Source of the DNA: Streptomyces zaomyceticus
Lineage (GTDB): Bacteria > Actinomycetota > Actinomycetes > Streptomycetales > Streptomycetaceae
Length of the DNA stretch: 64,000 nucleotides
Assembly (NCBI RefSeq): GCF_014656215.1
Contig: NZ_BNBZ01000009.1
Location: forward strand, 1-64,000
Reading direction: 5' to 3'
Made by a program: the position numbers and the translations under genes
The notes under the pieces: generated by a model
What the model was told of the DNA's origin: nothing
Database searches by the model: none
Seen by the model: only the letters and a program-made list of their open reading frames with translations
Shown: positions 25,807 through 34,671 of the stretch, in pieces
How positions within the stretch are numbered: position 1 is the first letter of the stretch
Layout: the number at the start of each line of letters is the position of its first letter

Positions 25807-27261
25807 ATGGGCGACCGTGACGTACGGATGGCCTCGGGGACCGGGCGATGGATCGTGTTCACGACCGTCCTCGGTTCCGGGATGGCCCTGCTCGACTCCA
25901 CCGTCGTCAATGTCGCGCTGCCGCACATCGGCGAGGACCTGGGCGCCGACCTGGCCGTTCTCCAGTGGACGGTCAACGCCTACATGCTGACCCTGGCCGG
26001 GCTGATCCTGCTCGGCGGGGCGCTCGGCGACCGGTACGGGCGGCGGCGGGTCTTCGTGATCGGGGTGGTGTGGTTCGCGCTGGCCTCGCTGCTGTGCGGG
26101 CTCGCCCCGAACGCCGGGGTGCTGATCGCCGCCCGGGCCCTCCAGGGCGTGGGCGGGGCGCTGCTCACCCCCGGCTCCCTCGCGCTGATCCAGGCGAGCT
26201 TCCACGAGGACGACCGGGCCCGGGCGGTGGGGCTGTGGTCCGGCTTCGGCGGTGTGGGAGCGGCGATCGGGCCGTTCGTCGGCGGCTGGCTGGTGGACGG
26301 GCCGGGCTGGCGGTGGGTGTTCCTGCTGAACGTGCCGCTCGCCGCCCTCTGCGTGCCCGTCGCCCTGCGGCATGTGCCGGAGTCCCGGGACGAGACCGCG
26401 CACGGCCGTTTCGACGTGCTCGGCGCGGTCCTGGGCGCGGCGGCGCTCGCCCTCGTGACGTACGCGCTGATCGGCGAGGCCTGGTGGGCGGGGGCGGCCG
26501 GGGTCCTCGTCGGGGTCTGGTTCGTGGTGGTGGAGCGGCGGCTCGGCGAGTCGGCGATGGTGCCGCCGTCGATCTTCGCGTCCCGGATGTTCACGGCGGT
26601 CAACCTGGTCACCCTGTGCGTGTACGCGGCCTTCGGCGGCTTCTTCTTCCTGGCCGCCCTCCAGCTCCAGGTGGTGGCGGGCTACTCGGCGCTCGGCGCC
26701 GGTACGGCCCTGCTGCCGACGACCGTCCTGATGCTGCTGCTGTCGGCGAAGTCCGGGGAGCTGGGGGAGCGGATCGGGCCCAGGATCCCGCTCACGGTGG
26801 GGCCGCTGCTGTGCGCCGCGGGGATGCTCCTGATGCTGCGGGTCGGCGAGGACGCCTCGTACGTCCGGGACGTGCTGCCGGCCCTGCTGGTGCTCGGGCT
26901 CGGTATGACGGCCCTGGTCGCCCCGCTGACGGCGACCGTGCTCGCCTCGGTGGACGTGGCCAGGGCGGGCCTCGCGAGCGGCATCAACAACGCGGCGGCG
27001 CGGGCGGCCGGGCTGCTGGCGGTGGCGGCGCTGCCGATGCTGGCGGGGATGGGGCCGGAGGCGTACCGCTCGGCGGAGGAGTTCGGGGAGACGTTCCGGA
27101 AGGCGATGCCGATGTGCGCGGGGATCCTGGTGGTGGGCGCGGTGATCGCCTGGACGACGATGCGGGGCCCCGTGAGGGCGGGCTGCCACCCGGAATGCCG
27201 GGTGCACTGCGGGGTGACGTCCCCGCCGCTCGACCCGGGGCAGCGGGACGCCTCGGCGTGA
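25807..27261 (+). CDS. MFS transporter, EmrB/QacA (DHA2) type
   Basis: A 484-residue membrane protein with about 14 hydrophobic helices. Motif C-like LDSTVVNVALPHIGEDL in helix 1, QWTVNAYMLTLAGLILLGGALGDRYGRRR (motif A, helix 2-3 loop) and the RALQGVGGALLTPGSLALIQ region are those of drug:proton antiporters of the DHA2 family. It probably exports a drug or metabolite using the proton gradient. The cytoplasmic C-terminal tail has two Cys (GCHPECRVHC). No TetR-type regulator sits beside it. Confidence 0.88.
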   Translation: MGDRDVRMASGTGRWIVFTTVLGSGMALLDSTVVNVALPHIGEDLGADLAVLQWTVNAYMLTLAGLILLGGALGDRYGRRRVFVIGVVWFALASLLCGLAPNAGVLIAARALQGVGGALLTPGSLALIQASFHEDDRARAVGLWSGFGGVGAAIGPFVGGWLVDGPGWRWVFLLNVPLAALCVPVALRHVPESRDETAHGRFDVLGAVLGAAALALVTYALIGEAWWAGAAGVLVGVWFVVVERRLGESAMVPPSIFASRMFTAVNLVTLCVYAAFGGFFFLAALQLQVVAGYSALGAGTALLPTTVLMLLLSAKSGELGERIGPRIPLTVGPLLCAAGMLLMLRVGEDASYVRDVLPALLVLGLGMTALVAPLTATVLASVDVARAGLASGINNAAARAAGLLAVAALPMLAGMGPEAYRSAEEFGETFRKAMPMCAGILVVGAVIAWTTMRGPVRAGCHPECRVHCGVTSPPLDPGQRDASA

Positions 27262-27528
27262 ACGGGGCGGGGCGGTTCCGGCGGCGGTGGGCGGGGCGTC
27301 CGGGGCCGGGCGTCCGGGGCGGTCCGTCGCGGGTGTCCCGGGCGGGTCCGGTACGCCGTCCGAGGCGGGGCCCGGCGCGGTGGTCGGCGGGTGGGGCGGT
27401 TCCGAAGACGCGGCGCGCCGTCCGGGGCGGGGCGGTTGCGGCGCCGGTGGGCGGTGGGTGGGGCGGGTCCGGTGGGGCGGCCGGGGCGTGGGCGCCGCGG
27501 CGGGCGGGGACTGAGGCAGACTGACCCC
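27262..27528. other. G-rich intergenic stretch, no gene seen
   Basis: 267 bp made largely of G runs (units such as GGGGCGG, GGTGGGCGGGG, GGCGTCCGGGGC) on the plus strand. Many closely spaced G3-G4 runs could form G-quadruplexes, and several units recur imperfectly. No hairpin terminator stands out. Open frames here are composition artefacts. Confidence 0.55.
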
Positions 27529-27942
27529 ATGGCCATCCACGAGAACCTTCTGGGGGGACCGGCCCCCACCCACCTGCCCGACGACCCGGGACCGCGCGAG
27601 CTGCTCGCGAGCGGTACGGCGCCGGCGGAGGTCGCCGCGAAGTACCCGACCTCCTCGCTCGCCTGGGCCCGGCTCGCCGACGACGCGTACGAGCGCGGTT
27701 CGGTCGTCGAGTCGTACGCCTATGCCCGTACCGGCTACCACCGCGGCCTCGACGCGCTGCGCCGCAGCGGCTGGAAGGGCCACGGCCCGGTGCCGTGGGA
27801 GCACGAGCCGAACCGCGGTTTCCTGCGCGCGCTGCACGCGCTGGCCCGGGCGGCCGGCGAGATCGGCGAGAAGGACGAGTTCGAGCGCTGCTCGACCTTC
27901 CTGCGGGACTCCTCGGAGACCGCGGCGGAGACGCTCGGCTGA
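27529..27942 (+). CDS. DUF3151 family protein
   Basis: A 137-residue soluble protein: LGGPAPTHLPDD, VAAKYPTSSLAWARLADDA, ESYAYARTGYHRGLDALRR, GPVPWEHEPNRGFLRALHALARAA. This is the small actinobacterial DUF3151 family, helical and TPR-like in pattern. Function unknown. The ATG at 27529 fits the family N-terminus; the open frame extending upstream runs through the G-rich spacer and is rejected. Confidence 0.83.
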   Translation: MAIHENLLGGPAPTHLPDDPGPRELLASGTAPAEVAAKYPTSSLAWARLADDAYERGSVVESYAYARTGYHRGLDALRRSGWKGHGPVPWEHEPNRGFLRALHALARAAGEIGEKDEFERCSTFLRDSSETAAETLG

Positions 27943-27962
27943 CCTGTTCCGTATCTGACGCT

Positions 27963-28005
27963 GTCCGGATTTCGCCCTGTCCGACGGACCGGGCGAAATC
28001 CGGAC
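27963..28005. terminator. terminator after DUF3151 gene
   Basis: A perfect 15-bp stem, GTCCGGATTTCGCCC with GGGCGAAATCCGGAC, with a 13-nt loop. Confidence 0.83.
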
Positions 28006-28138
28006 GGACCCCTCGATCCGTTCGATCGTGTTCGAGCGGTGCCGGTACGATCCCCGGGACCGCAGGACCGAAGACGCCGGTACCGAGGCCCCATTCCCTC
28101 TTCCCCCACCGCCGGCCGACGCAGGGGAGACGTCTGTC

Positions 28139-29062
28139 GTGGGCAAGCGTGCGGCATCCGCAGGACGGCGACGAACACAGGGCCGACGGCGGGGCGGAGG
28201 AAGACGCGGCCCCGCGGCCCGGCTCGCGCTGCCGACGCTGGTCCTGATGACGGTCGCGCTCGGCGCGGGCGTGGCCCTCGCCCACTTCAACGGCCCGGCC
28301 CCCGAGGACAGGGCCGCCCCGGCGTCCGCTCCCGCACCGGAGCCGGTCACCGAGAGCCCGTCCCCGACGACGGCCGCTCCCACCTCCCGGCCCGCGACGG
28401 CGAAGCCGAAGCGGCCGAAGCCGCCGTCGAAGACGCCGGAGGCCCGGCCGAAGCCGAAGGCGACCCCGAAGGCCCCGGCGAAGGTGGCGGCCGTGCCGCA
28501 GTCCGGTGCCGGGACCTTCACCACCGCCCAGGCCTCCGGCGCGCCGATCGGCGAAGGCGGCGAGCTGCGCAGGTACCGGGTCCAGGTCGAGAAGGGGATC
28601 GCGCTGTCGGCGCGCGGGGCGGCCGCCGAGATCCAGCGGATCCTGGCGCATCCGCGCGGCTGGGCGGCGCACGGCCGGGGCCGTTTCCAGCTGGTCTCGG
28701 GGGAGGCCGACTTCGTCATCCGGATCGCCACCCCGGACACGGCCGACGCGCTCTGTCTGCGGCAGGGCCTGGACACCCGCGGCGAGCTGAACTGCGAGAC
28801 CACCGACGGGGTCGTGGTGAACCTCAAGCGGTGGATGCTGGGTTCGCCCACCTTCGCGGGGGAGCCCGCCGAGTACCGGCATCTGATCATCAACCACGAG
28901 GTCGGGCACGAGATCGGCATCCGGGAGCACATGGGCTGCCCGGGTCCGGGCAGACTCGCACCCGCGATGATGCAGCAGATCAAGGGCCTGAACGGATGCA
29001 GATCGAACGCATTTCCGTATGACGAAGACGGTAGCTACATCACCGGCCCGATCGTGTCATGA
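28139..29062 (+). CDS. DUF3152 protein, putative membrane-anchored metalloprotease-like
   Basis: A 307-residue protein. A strongly basic N-terminus is followed by one transmembrane helix (ARLALPTLVLMTVALGAGVAL) and a long Pro/Lys/Thr linker typical of wall-spanning regions. The C-terminal ~170 residues are the DUF3152 domain and contain NHEVGHEIGIREH, an HExxH zinc-protease signature with a third His. The context suggests an extracellular zinc peptidase, not proven for the family. The GTG at 28139 has GGGGAGA about 6 nt upstream. Confidence 0.82.
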   Translation: MGKRAASAGRRRTQGRRRGGGRRGPAARLALPTLVLMTVALGAGVALAHFNGPAPEDRAAPASAPAPEPVTESPSPTTAAPTSRPATAKPKRPKPPSKTPEARPKPKATPKAPAKVAAVPQSGAGTFTTAQASGAPIGEGGELRRYRVQVEKGIALSARGAAAEIQRILAHPRGWAAHGRGRFQLVSGEADFVIRIATPDTADALCLRQGLDTRGELNCETTDGVVVNLKRWMLGSPTFAGEPAEYRHLIINHEVGHEIGIREHMGCPGPGRLAPAMMQQIKGLNGCRSNAFPYDEDGSYITGPIVS

Positions 29063-29186
29063 TGCCGTTGGGACGGCGCGCGACGAAGCACGCCTCCCGA
29101 GGGGACCGGGGCTCCCGTGACGCATGGACGACCGTGCGCGCGGTGGAGCAGACCGCTACCCGGTAGTTCGTATCGAGGAGACAGAA

Positions 29187-30044
29187 ATGTCACTCTCCCC
29201 GGGTTCTCCCGATTCCGCAGCCGGTTCGGTCGCTGTCGACCCGAATCTCGACTTCGCCGGCACGACGCCGTACGAGGACTACGTCCAGGCGGACGTTCTC
29301 ACCCATCTCCAGCACCTCCGCTCGGACGACCCCGGCGAGATGGTCTTCCTGGTCACCACCCAGGTCATGGAGCTGTGGTTCACGGTGATCGTCCACGAGT
29401 GGGAGACCGCGAGCCGCGCCCTGCGCGAGGACCGCGTCCCCGTCGCGATGGACGCGCTCAAGCGGTCCGTGCGCGAGCTGGAGGCCCTCAACCACTCCTG
29501 GCGCCCGCTCGCCCAGCTCACCCCCGCCCAGTTCAACGCCTACCGGTCCGCGCTCGGCGAGGGCTCCGGCTTCCAGTCCGCGATGTACCGGCGGATGGAG
29601 TTCCTGCTCGGCGAGAAGTCCGCGTCCATGCTCGTCCCGCACCGGGGCGCGCCCCGCGTCCACTCCGAGCTGGAGAAGGCGCTCCACGAGCCCAGCCTCT
29701 ACGACGAGGTCCTCGCGCTGCTCGCCCGCCGCGGCCTGCCCGTCCCGGACGCCGTCCTCGGCCGCGATCTGGCACAGCGGTACGAGCCCTCGGCCGAGGT
29801 CGAGGCGGTCTGGGCCGGGATCTACGCGGACGCCGACCAGAACGGCGAACTCGTCCGGCTCGGCGAGGCCCTGAGTGATGTCGCCGAACTCGTCTGGCGA
29901 TGGCGCAACGACCACCTGGTGGCGACCCGGCGCGCGATGGGCGCGAAGACCGGCACCGGCGGTTCGGCGGGCGTGGCCTGGCTGGAGAAGAGGGCCCAGA
30001 AGAACGTGTTCCCGGAGCTCTGGACGGCGCGCAGCCATGTCTGA
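29187..30044 (+). CDS. kynA: tryptophan 2,3-dioxygenase
   Basis: A 285-residue haem dioxygenase. YEDYVQADVLTHLQ, VFLVTTQVMELWFTVIVHE (haem-ligand region), LGEGSGFQSAMYRRMEFLLG and WLEKRAQKNVFPELW are family signatures. It opens tryptophan's indole ring to N-formylkynurenine. The ATG at 29187 follows GAGGAGA. It overlaps kynU by 8 bp and is first of a three-gene catabolic set. Confidence 0.95.
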   Translation: MSLSPGSPDSAAGSVAVDPNLDFAGTTPYEDYVQADVLTHLQHLRSDDPGEMVFLVTTQVMELWFTVIVHEWETASRALREDRVPVAMDALKRSVRELEALNHSWRPLAQLTPAQFNAYRSALGEGSGFQSAMYRRMEFLLGEKSASMLVPHRGAPRVHSELEKALHEPSLYDEVLALLARRGLPVPDAVLGRDLAQRYEPSAEVEAVWAGIYADADQNGELVRLGEALSDVAELVWRWRNDHLVATRRAMGAKTGTGGSAGVAWLEKRAQKNVFPELWTARSHV

Positions 30045-31251
30045 GACCTACGGAGAGAAGGCCGCGCGCCTCGACGCGATCGACGAACTCGGCAAGCACC
30101 GCGAGAAGTTCGCCCTCGACGCCGGGACCGTCTACCTCGACGGCAACTCGCTCGGCGCGCTGCCCGCCCACGTCCCGGCCCGGATGGCCGACGTCATCAC
30201 GCGCGAGTGGGGCGAGCTGCGCATCCGCTCCTGGGGCGAGTCGGGCTGGTGGACCGCGCCCGAGCGGATCGGTGACCGGATAGCGCCGATCGTCGGCGCC
30301 GCCCCCGGGCAGATCGTGGTGGGCGACTCGACCAGTGTGAACGTCTTCAAGGCGGTCGTCGCCGCCGCTCGTCTGAGTGGTGAGGACCGCGACGAGATCC
30401 TCGTCGACGCGACGACCTTTCCCACGGACGGGTACATCGCGGAGTCCGCGGCGCGGATGACGGGGCACCGGATCGTGCCCGTCGAGCCGGCGGGGATGGC
30501 CGACGCGGCCGGCCCGCGCACGGCCGCCGCCCTCGTCAACCACGTCGACTACCGCAGCGGCCGCCGGCACGACCTGCCCGGCATCACGGCCGCGCTGCAC
30601 GCGGCGGGCGCGCTCGCCGTCTGGGACCTCTGCCACAGCGCGGGCGCGCTGCCCGTCGGACTGGACGCGCACGGGGTCGACCTGGCCGTCGGCTGCACCT
30701 ACAAGTACCTGAACGGCGGGCCCGGTTCGCCCGCCTACCTGTACGTCGCCGAACGGCACCAGGCCGCCTTCGACTCGCCGCTGCCCGGCTGGAACTCGCA
30801 CACCGACCCGTTCGCCATGACCCCCGGGTACGAGGCGGCCGCGGGCGCGGTGCGGGGCCGGGTCGGCACGCCCGACATCCTCTCCATGCTGGCCCTCGAA
30901 GCGGCGCTCGACGTCTGGGACGGGGTCGCGATCGAGGACGTGCGGACCAAGTCCCTCGCGCTCACGGACTTCTTCCTGGAGTGCGTCCGCGCGTACGTGC
31001 CGGAGGGCCGGGTCCGCTCGGTGACACCCGACACGCATGCCGAGCGGGGCAGTCAGGTGGCGCTGAGCTGCGAGAACGCGCCCGCCGTCATGGCGGAGCT
31101 GATCCGGCGCGGAGTGGTGGGCGATCTGCGCCGCCCGGACGTGCTGCGGTTCGGCTTCACCCCGCTGTACGTCGGGTTCGCCGACGCGGAGCGGGCCGCG
31201 CGGGTTCTCTCGGAGGTTCTGGCGGAGGGTCCGGCCGGCCTCGCCTCCTGA
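30037..31251 (+). CDS. kynU: kynureninase
   Basis: A 404-residue PLP enzyme. VYLDGNSLGALP, NVDYRSGRRHDLPG-like substrate/PLP contacts (NHVDYRSG), WDLCHSAGALPV and the PLP-lysine motif GCTYKYLNGGPGSPAY are diagnostic. It hydrolyses kynurenine to anthranilate and alanine. It starts inside the last codons of kynA (8-bp overlap), so translation is coupled. Confidence 0.96.
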   Translation: MSETYGEKAARLDAIDELGKHREKFALDAGTVYLDGNSLGALPAHVPARMADVITREWGELRIRSWGESGWWTAPERIGDRIAPIVGAAPGQIVVGDSTSVNVFKAVVAAARLSGEDRDEILVDATTFPTDGYIAESAARMTGHRIVPVEPAGMADAAGPRTAAALVNHVDYRSGRRHDLPGITAALHAAGALAVWDLCHSAGALPVGLDAHGVDLAVGCTYKYLNGGPGSPAYLYVAERHQAAFDSPLPGWNSHTDPFAMTPGYEAAAGAVRGRVGTPDILSMLALEAALDVWDGVAIEDVRTKSLALTDFFLECVRAYVPEGRVRSVTPDTHAERGSQVALSCENAPAVMAELIRRGVVGDLRRPDVLRFGFTPLYVGFADAERAARVLSEVLAEGPAGLAS

Positions 31252-31367
31252 GACCTCGACGGTCTCGTACGCGGTCCGATGATCGCCCGATCTGCGGGGG
31301 CTCCACTCCTGGTACCGTCCCCGCAGGTCAGGCCAATTCGGCCCCGTACCCGAGAGGTTGGAACAGC

Positions 31368-32237
31368 ATGCCGGACCCCGCCGCGCGCGCCGCCGCCGAA
31401 GAGGCGTCCGCCTTCTCGCACCCGGCCGTCGTCCCCGACGCCTCCGCCGCGTACGGCGAACACCCGGACCAGGTGATCGACTTCTACGCCCCGCGCGGCG
31501 GCGCCACCCGGGCGCCGCTCGTCGTCGCCCTGCACGGCGGCGCCTGGCGGGCACCGTACGACAGGCAGCACCTGACCCCGTTCGTGGACTTCCTGGCCCG
31601 ACGGGGCTTCGCCGTGGCCAACGTCGAGTACCGGCGCGGCAGCGACATCCCCCGGCAGGGCGGCGCAGCCCCGGTCGCCGGGCGCTGGCCCGAGACCTTC
31701 GACGACGTGGCCGCCGCGCTCGACGCCGTACCGGAGCTGGCCGCCGCGCATCTGCCGCAGGCCGACACCGGCCGCATCGTTCTCACCGGCCACTCCGCGG
31801 GCGGCCAGCTCGCCCTGTGGGCCGCCGCCCGGCACGTGCTGCCCGTCGGCTCCCCCTGGCGGCTGCCCGCCCCGCCCCCGCTGCGCGGGGTCGTCGCCCT
31901 CGCCCCGATCGCCCATTTCGGCCGGGCGGTCGAGCTCGGGGTGTGCGGCGGCGCGGTCACCGAACTGCTCGGCGACCCCTCCTCGTACGAGGAGCGGGCG
32001 GCCCACGCCGACCCGTCGGCGCTGCTGCCCACCGGGATCGCGACCACCGTCGTCCAGGGTCGCGAGGACGTCGACGTCCCGTACACCGTCGCCGACGCCT
32101 ACGCCGAGGCGGCGGCGAAGGCGGGCGAGACGGTCGGTCTGACGCTCCTGGAGGAGGTCGGCCACTTCCCGCCGATCGACCCGGCGGCGGACGCCTGCGC
32201 GGTGGTCGCTGAGGAGATCGCCCAACTGGCCTGGTGA
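31368..32237 (+). CDS. alpha/beta hydrolase, probable kynurenine formamidase
   Basis: A 289-residue hydrolase. The oxyanion motif HGGAW, the nucleophile elbow GHSAGGQ and a late GRED...GHF segment supply Ser-Asp-His. YDRQHLTPFVDFLARRGFAV and the HGGAWR pattern match arylformamidase-like esterases, and the position after kynA-kynU makes N-formylkynurenine the likely substrate. With its neighbours it would complete the route from tryptophan to anthranilate. It lies 116 bp after kynU, so it may have its own promoter. Confidence 0.83.
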   Translation: MPDPAARAAAEEASAFSHPAVVPDASAAYGEHPDQVIDFYAPRGGATRAPLVVALHGGAWRAPYDRQHLTPFVDFLARRGFAVANVEYRRGSDIPRQGGAAPVAGRWPETFDDVAAALDAVPELAAAHLPQADTGRIVLTGHSAGGQLALWAAARHVLPVGSPWRLPAPPPLRGVVALAPIAHFGRAVELGVCGGAVTELLGDPSSYEERAAHADPSALLPTGIATTVVQGREDVDVPYTVADAYAEAAAKAGETVGLTLLEEVGHFPPIDPAADACAVVAEEIAQLAW

Positions 32238-32321
32238 GTACGAGAGGGTCGCCCGGTGACATCCGAGCAACGCGAACGGGTCTTCGAATTCTCGTACAAC
32301 CCATCGACTTCCTCGTGAGTC

Positions 32322-32358
32322 TGATCGGACACGGAAGCGGTACTTCCGTGTCCGATCA
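32322..32358. terminator. 16-bp stem hairpin between formamidase and FG-GAP genes
   Basis: TGATCGGACACGGAAG and CTTCCGTGTCCGATCA form a perfect stem with a 5-nt loop. It probably terminates the kynurenine operon, but it ends only 18 nt before the next start codon, so it could also act in the leader of the following gene. Confidence 0.72.
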
Positions 32359-32375
32359 CCTCCTGGGGGTTCACC

Positions 32376-34592
32376 TTGCGGCTCCGCTCCACCCGTACCC
32401 GTCTCGGTCTGGCCGTCACGGCCGTCCTCGCCGTCACGACCCTCGGCGCCGGGACACTGGCCACCGCCCCGGCGTTCGCCGCCGCTCCGGTCGCCGCCCC
32501 GGCCGAAGCCGGCGAGGCCACCGGCCTCCCCGTCTTCCCCGAGGGATCCAACCTCGGGGGCGTGGCCACCACCGGCTTCCTCAGCTACTCCTTCGACAGC
32601 GGCGGCAACCGGAAGCTCCGCTGGACGTCGTACGCCGGCGGCAACCCGATCCCGGTCCAGGTGCCCGAGGGCGGCGGCTGGACCCTGGGCGCCGGTGACG
32701 TGCTCGTCATCGGCGATGCGAGCTGGTCCCCCGAGATGCGCTCGATCACCCTGCGGAACATGGCCACCCCCGCCGCGCCCGGCGTCGCCATCGACCTCGG
32801 CGCGCTCGACGGCAACTTCGTGGCAGTCCTGAGCCCGACGAGCGTCCTCGCGCAGGTGAAGAAGGCCGACGGCGGGTCGGAACTGCGCATCGTGACCAAG
32901 AACGGCGCCGAGACGACCAGCCGCGCGATCTCGGGGCTCCCCGCGGACGCCACCGACTACTTCGGCTCGACGGCCCACGACGGCCTCGTCCTCGTCGGCT
33001 ACGAGACGGGCTCGGACCTGCGCACCGGCGGCCGGGCCCTGATCGACCTGGCCGCCGGGACGGTGACCAAGACCTACTCCGCCCACGAGTCCGGTTTCGG
33101 CTACGGCGGCCTGGGCTTCTCCGACTCGCACGTGACCTGGTTCGGCTACGAGTTCGGCAAGGGCGACTTCATCACGTCCGTCGACCGGGCCACGGGCAAG
33201 GCGACGGTCACCGTCCTCGGCGCCCACCTCGACGAGTGGTACCACGTGCTCGTCGGCGACTGGCTGGTCTACGGCAACCCGTCGAAGCCCGCCCGGGCCC
33301 TCTCCCTGACCGGCGGCGAGACCGTCGAGCTCGGCATCACCGCGACGAACGCGGCGGACGTGGCCGACGGCAGCGCGGTCCTGAGGGGCAGCCGCGCCGC
33401 CGACGGCGACGGGCTGTTCCGGATCACGGCCGCGCAGGACGGCGCCCCGACGGTCACCAAGGTGGCCGACACCGCCGAGCTGGTGATCCCGCTCTCGATC
33501 GACCAGGTCCACGTCCCCGAGGCGGTGGACCTGGACAGGTCCGGCGGCAGGGTGAACCTGGGCTGGACGCTGTCGGACAGCGACGCGACCCTGGACGTCA
33601 CGCTCACGCACATCGCCACCGGCAAGGAGTTCCGGACGCGGGTGACCGCCCCCGCCACCGGCACCCGCTTCGACTTCGACTGGGACGGTGTCATCGGCGA
33701 AGCCGACGCGCCGAACGGCAAGTACGCCGTGGAGGCCGAGGCGACGCCGACGGGCGGCACGGGCGAACCCGCCTACCAGGGCTGGTTCATGAACCTCACC
33801 CGGACGTACAACCCGCACGACCTGAACGACAACGGCTCCACCGACGTCCTCGCCAGGGACGCGTCCGGCCAGCTGTGGCGCGACGATCTGCGGGACCGCC
33901 CCGACCACGGCCAGGTCAACGTCGCCGGGCGCACCCGCATCGGCCACGGCTGGGGCATCTACCGCCAGATCGAGGCCGTCGGCAACGTCGGCGGCGCCGC
34001 CCACGGCGACGTGATCACGGTCGACGGCGCCGGCGTGCAGTGGCTCTACCTCGGCAAGGGCGACGGCACGCTCGCCCCCCGGGTGCAGGTCGGCACGGGC
34101 TGGCAGATCTACAACAAGATCGCCGCCGGCTCGGACCTCGACGGCGACAGCCGTCCCGACCTGGTGGCCACGGACAGCGCCGGCGTCCTCTGGTTCTACA
34201 AGGGCACCGGCAGCTACGCGAAGCCGTTCGCGCCCCGCGTCAGGATCGGCGGGGGCTGGCAGATCTACAACCACCTCGCGGCCGTCGGCAACATCGCCGG
34301 AGCCTCCGCCGGAGACCTCGTCGCCCGCGACAAGGACGGCGTGCTCTGGCTCTACCTGGGCAAGGGCGACGGCACCTTCGCGCCCCGGATCAGGATCGGC
34401 GGCGGCTGGAACGCCTTCACCCAGCTCGTCGGCGCCGGCGACCTCGACAACGACGGGCGCCCCGACCTGATCGCGTACGGGCGGGACGGCGCGAGGTTCT
34501 ACCGCTCGACGGGAGTCACCACCGCCCCGTTCAGCCTCGGGCAGACCCTGCTGTACTCCGGCGACGGCGCCACGTTCGACAACGTCTCCTGA
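32376..34592 (+). CDS. secreted FG-GAP/VCBS repeat protein
   Basis: A 738-residue secreted protein beginning at a TTG with CTGGGGG upstream. The signal peptide ends near AFA-AAP. Residues 50-480 are beta-rich without a recognised catalytic motif. Residues ~480-735 are FG-GAP-type repeats, each carrying DxDxDGxxDLxA-type calcium loops (DLNDNGSTDVLA, DLDGDSRPDLVA, DLDNDGRPDLIA) and the unit GGGWQIYN. Such propellers bind Ca2+ and ligands at the cell surface. A shorter relative lies at 48469. Function unknown. Confidence 0.83.
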   Translation: MRLRSTRTRLGLAVTAVLAVTTLGAGTLATAPAFAAAPVAAPAEAGEATGLPVFPEGSNLGGVATTGFLSYSFDSGGNRKLRWTSYAGGNPIPVQVPEGGGWTLGAGDVLVIGDASWSPEMRSITLRNMATPAAPGVAIDLGALDGNFVAVLSPTSVLAQVKKADGGSELRIVTKNGAETTSRAISGLPADATDYFGSTAHDGLVLVGYETGSDLRTGGRALIDLAAGTVTKTYSAHESGFGYGGLGFSDSHVTWFGYEFGKGDFITSVDRATGKATVTVLGAHLDEWYHVLVGDWLVYGNPSKPARALSLTGGETVELGITATNAADVADGSAVLRGSRAADGDGLFRITAAQDGAPTVTKVADTAELVIPLSIDQVHVPEAVDLDRSGGRVNLGWTLSDSDATLDVTLTHIATGKEFRTRVTAPATGTRFDFDWDGVIGEADAPNGKYAVEAEATPTGGTGEPAYQGWFMNLTRTYNPHDLNDNGSTDVLARDASGQLWRDDLRDRPDHGQVNVAGRTRIGHGWGIYRQIEAVGNVGGAAHGDVITVDGAGVQWLYLGKGDGTLAPRVQVGTGWQIYNKIAAGSDLDGDSRPDLVATDSAGVLWFYKGTGSYAKPFAPRVRIGGGWQIYNHLAAVGNIAGASAGDLVARDKDGVLWLYLGKGDGTFAPRIRIGGGWNAFTQLVGAGDLDNDGRPDLIAYGRDGARFYRSTGVTTAPFSLGQTLLYSGDGATFDNVS

Positions 34593-34671
34593 GACGGGCG
34601 CTCTAGTCCTCAAGGGGGACCCGGAAGGATCCGCAACGAGCGGGACGACCGGGTCCCCCGCCGCCCGTACC

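Noticed and set aside
23680..28983. A 1767-codon open frame on the minus strand, and other very long antisense frames
   Set aside because: They lie antisense to clearly coding genes (propeller, MFS, DUF3152). High GC leaves few stop codons, and their composition (long Arg/Gly/Pro runs) is that of shadow frames.
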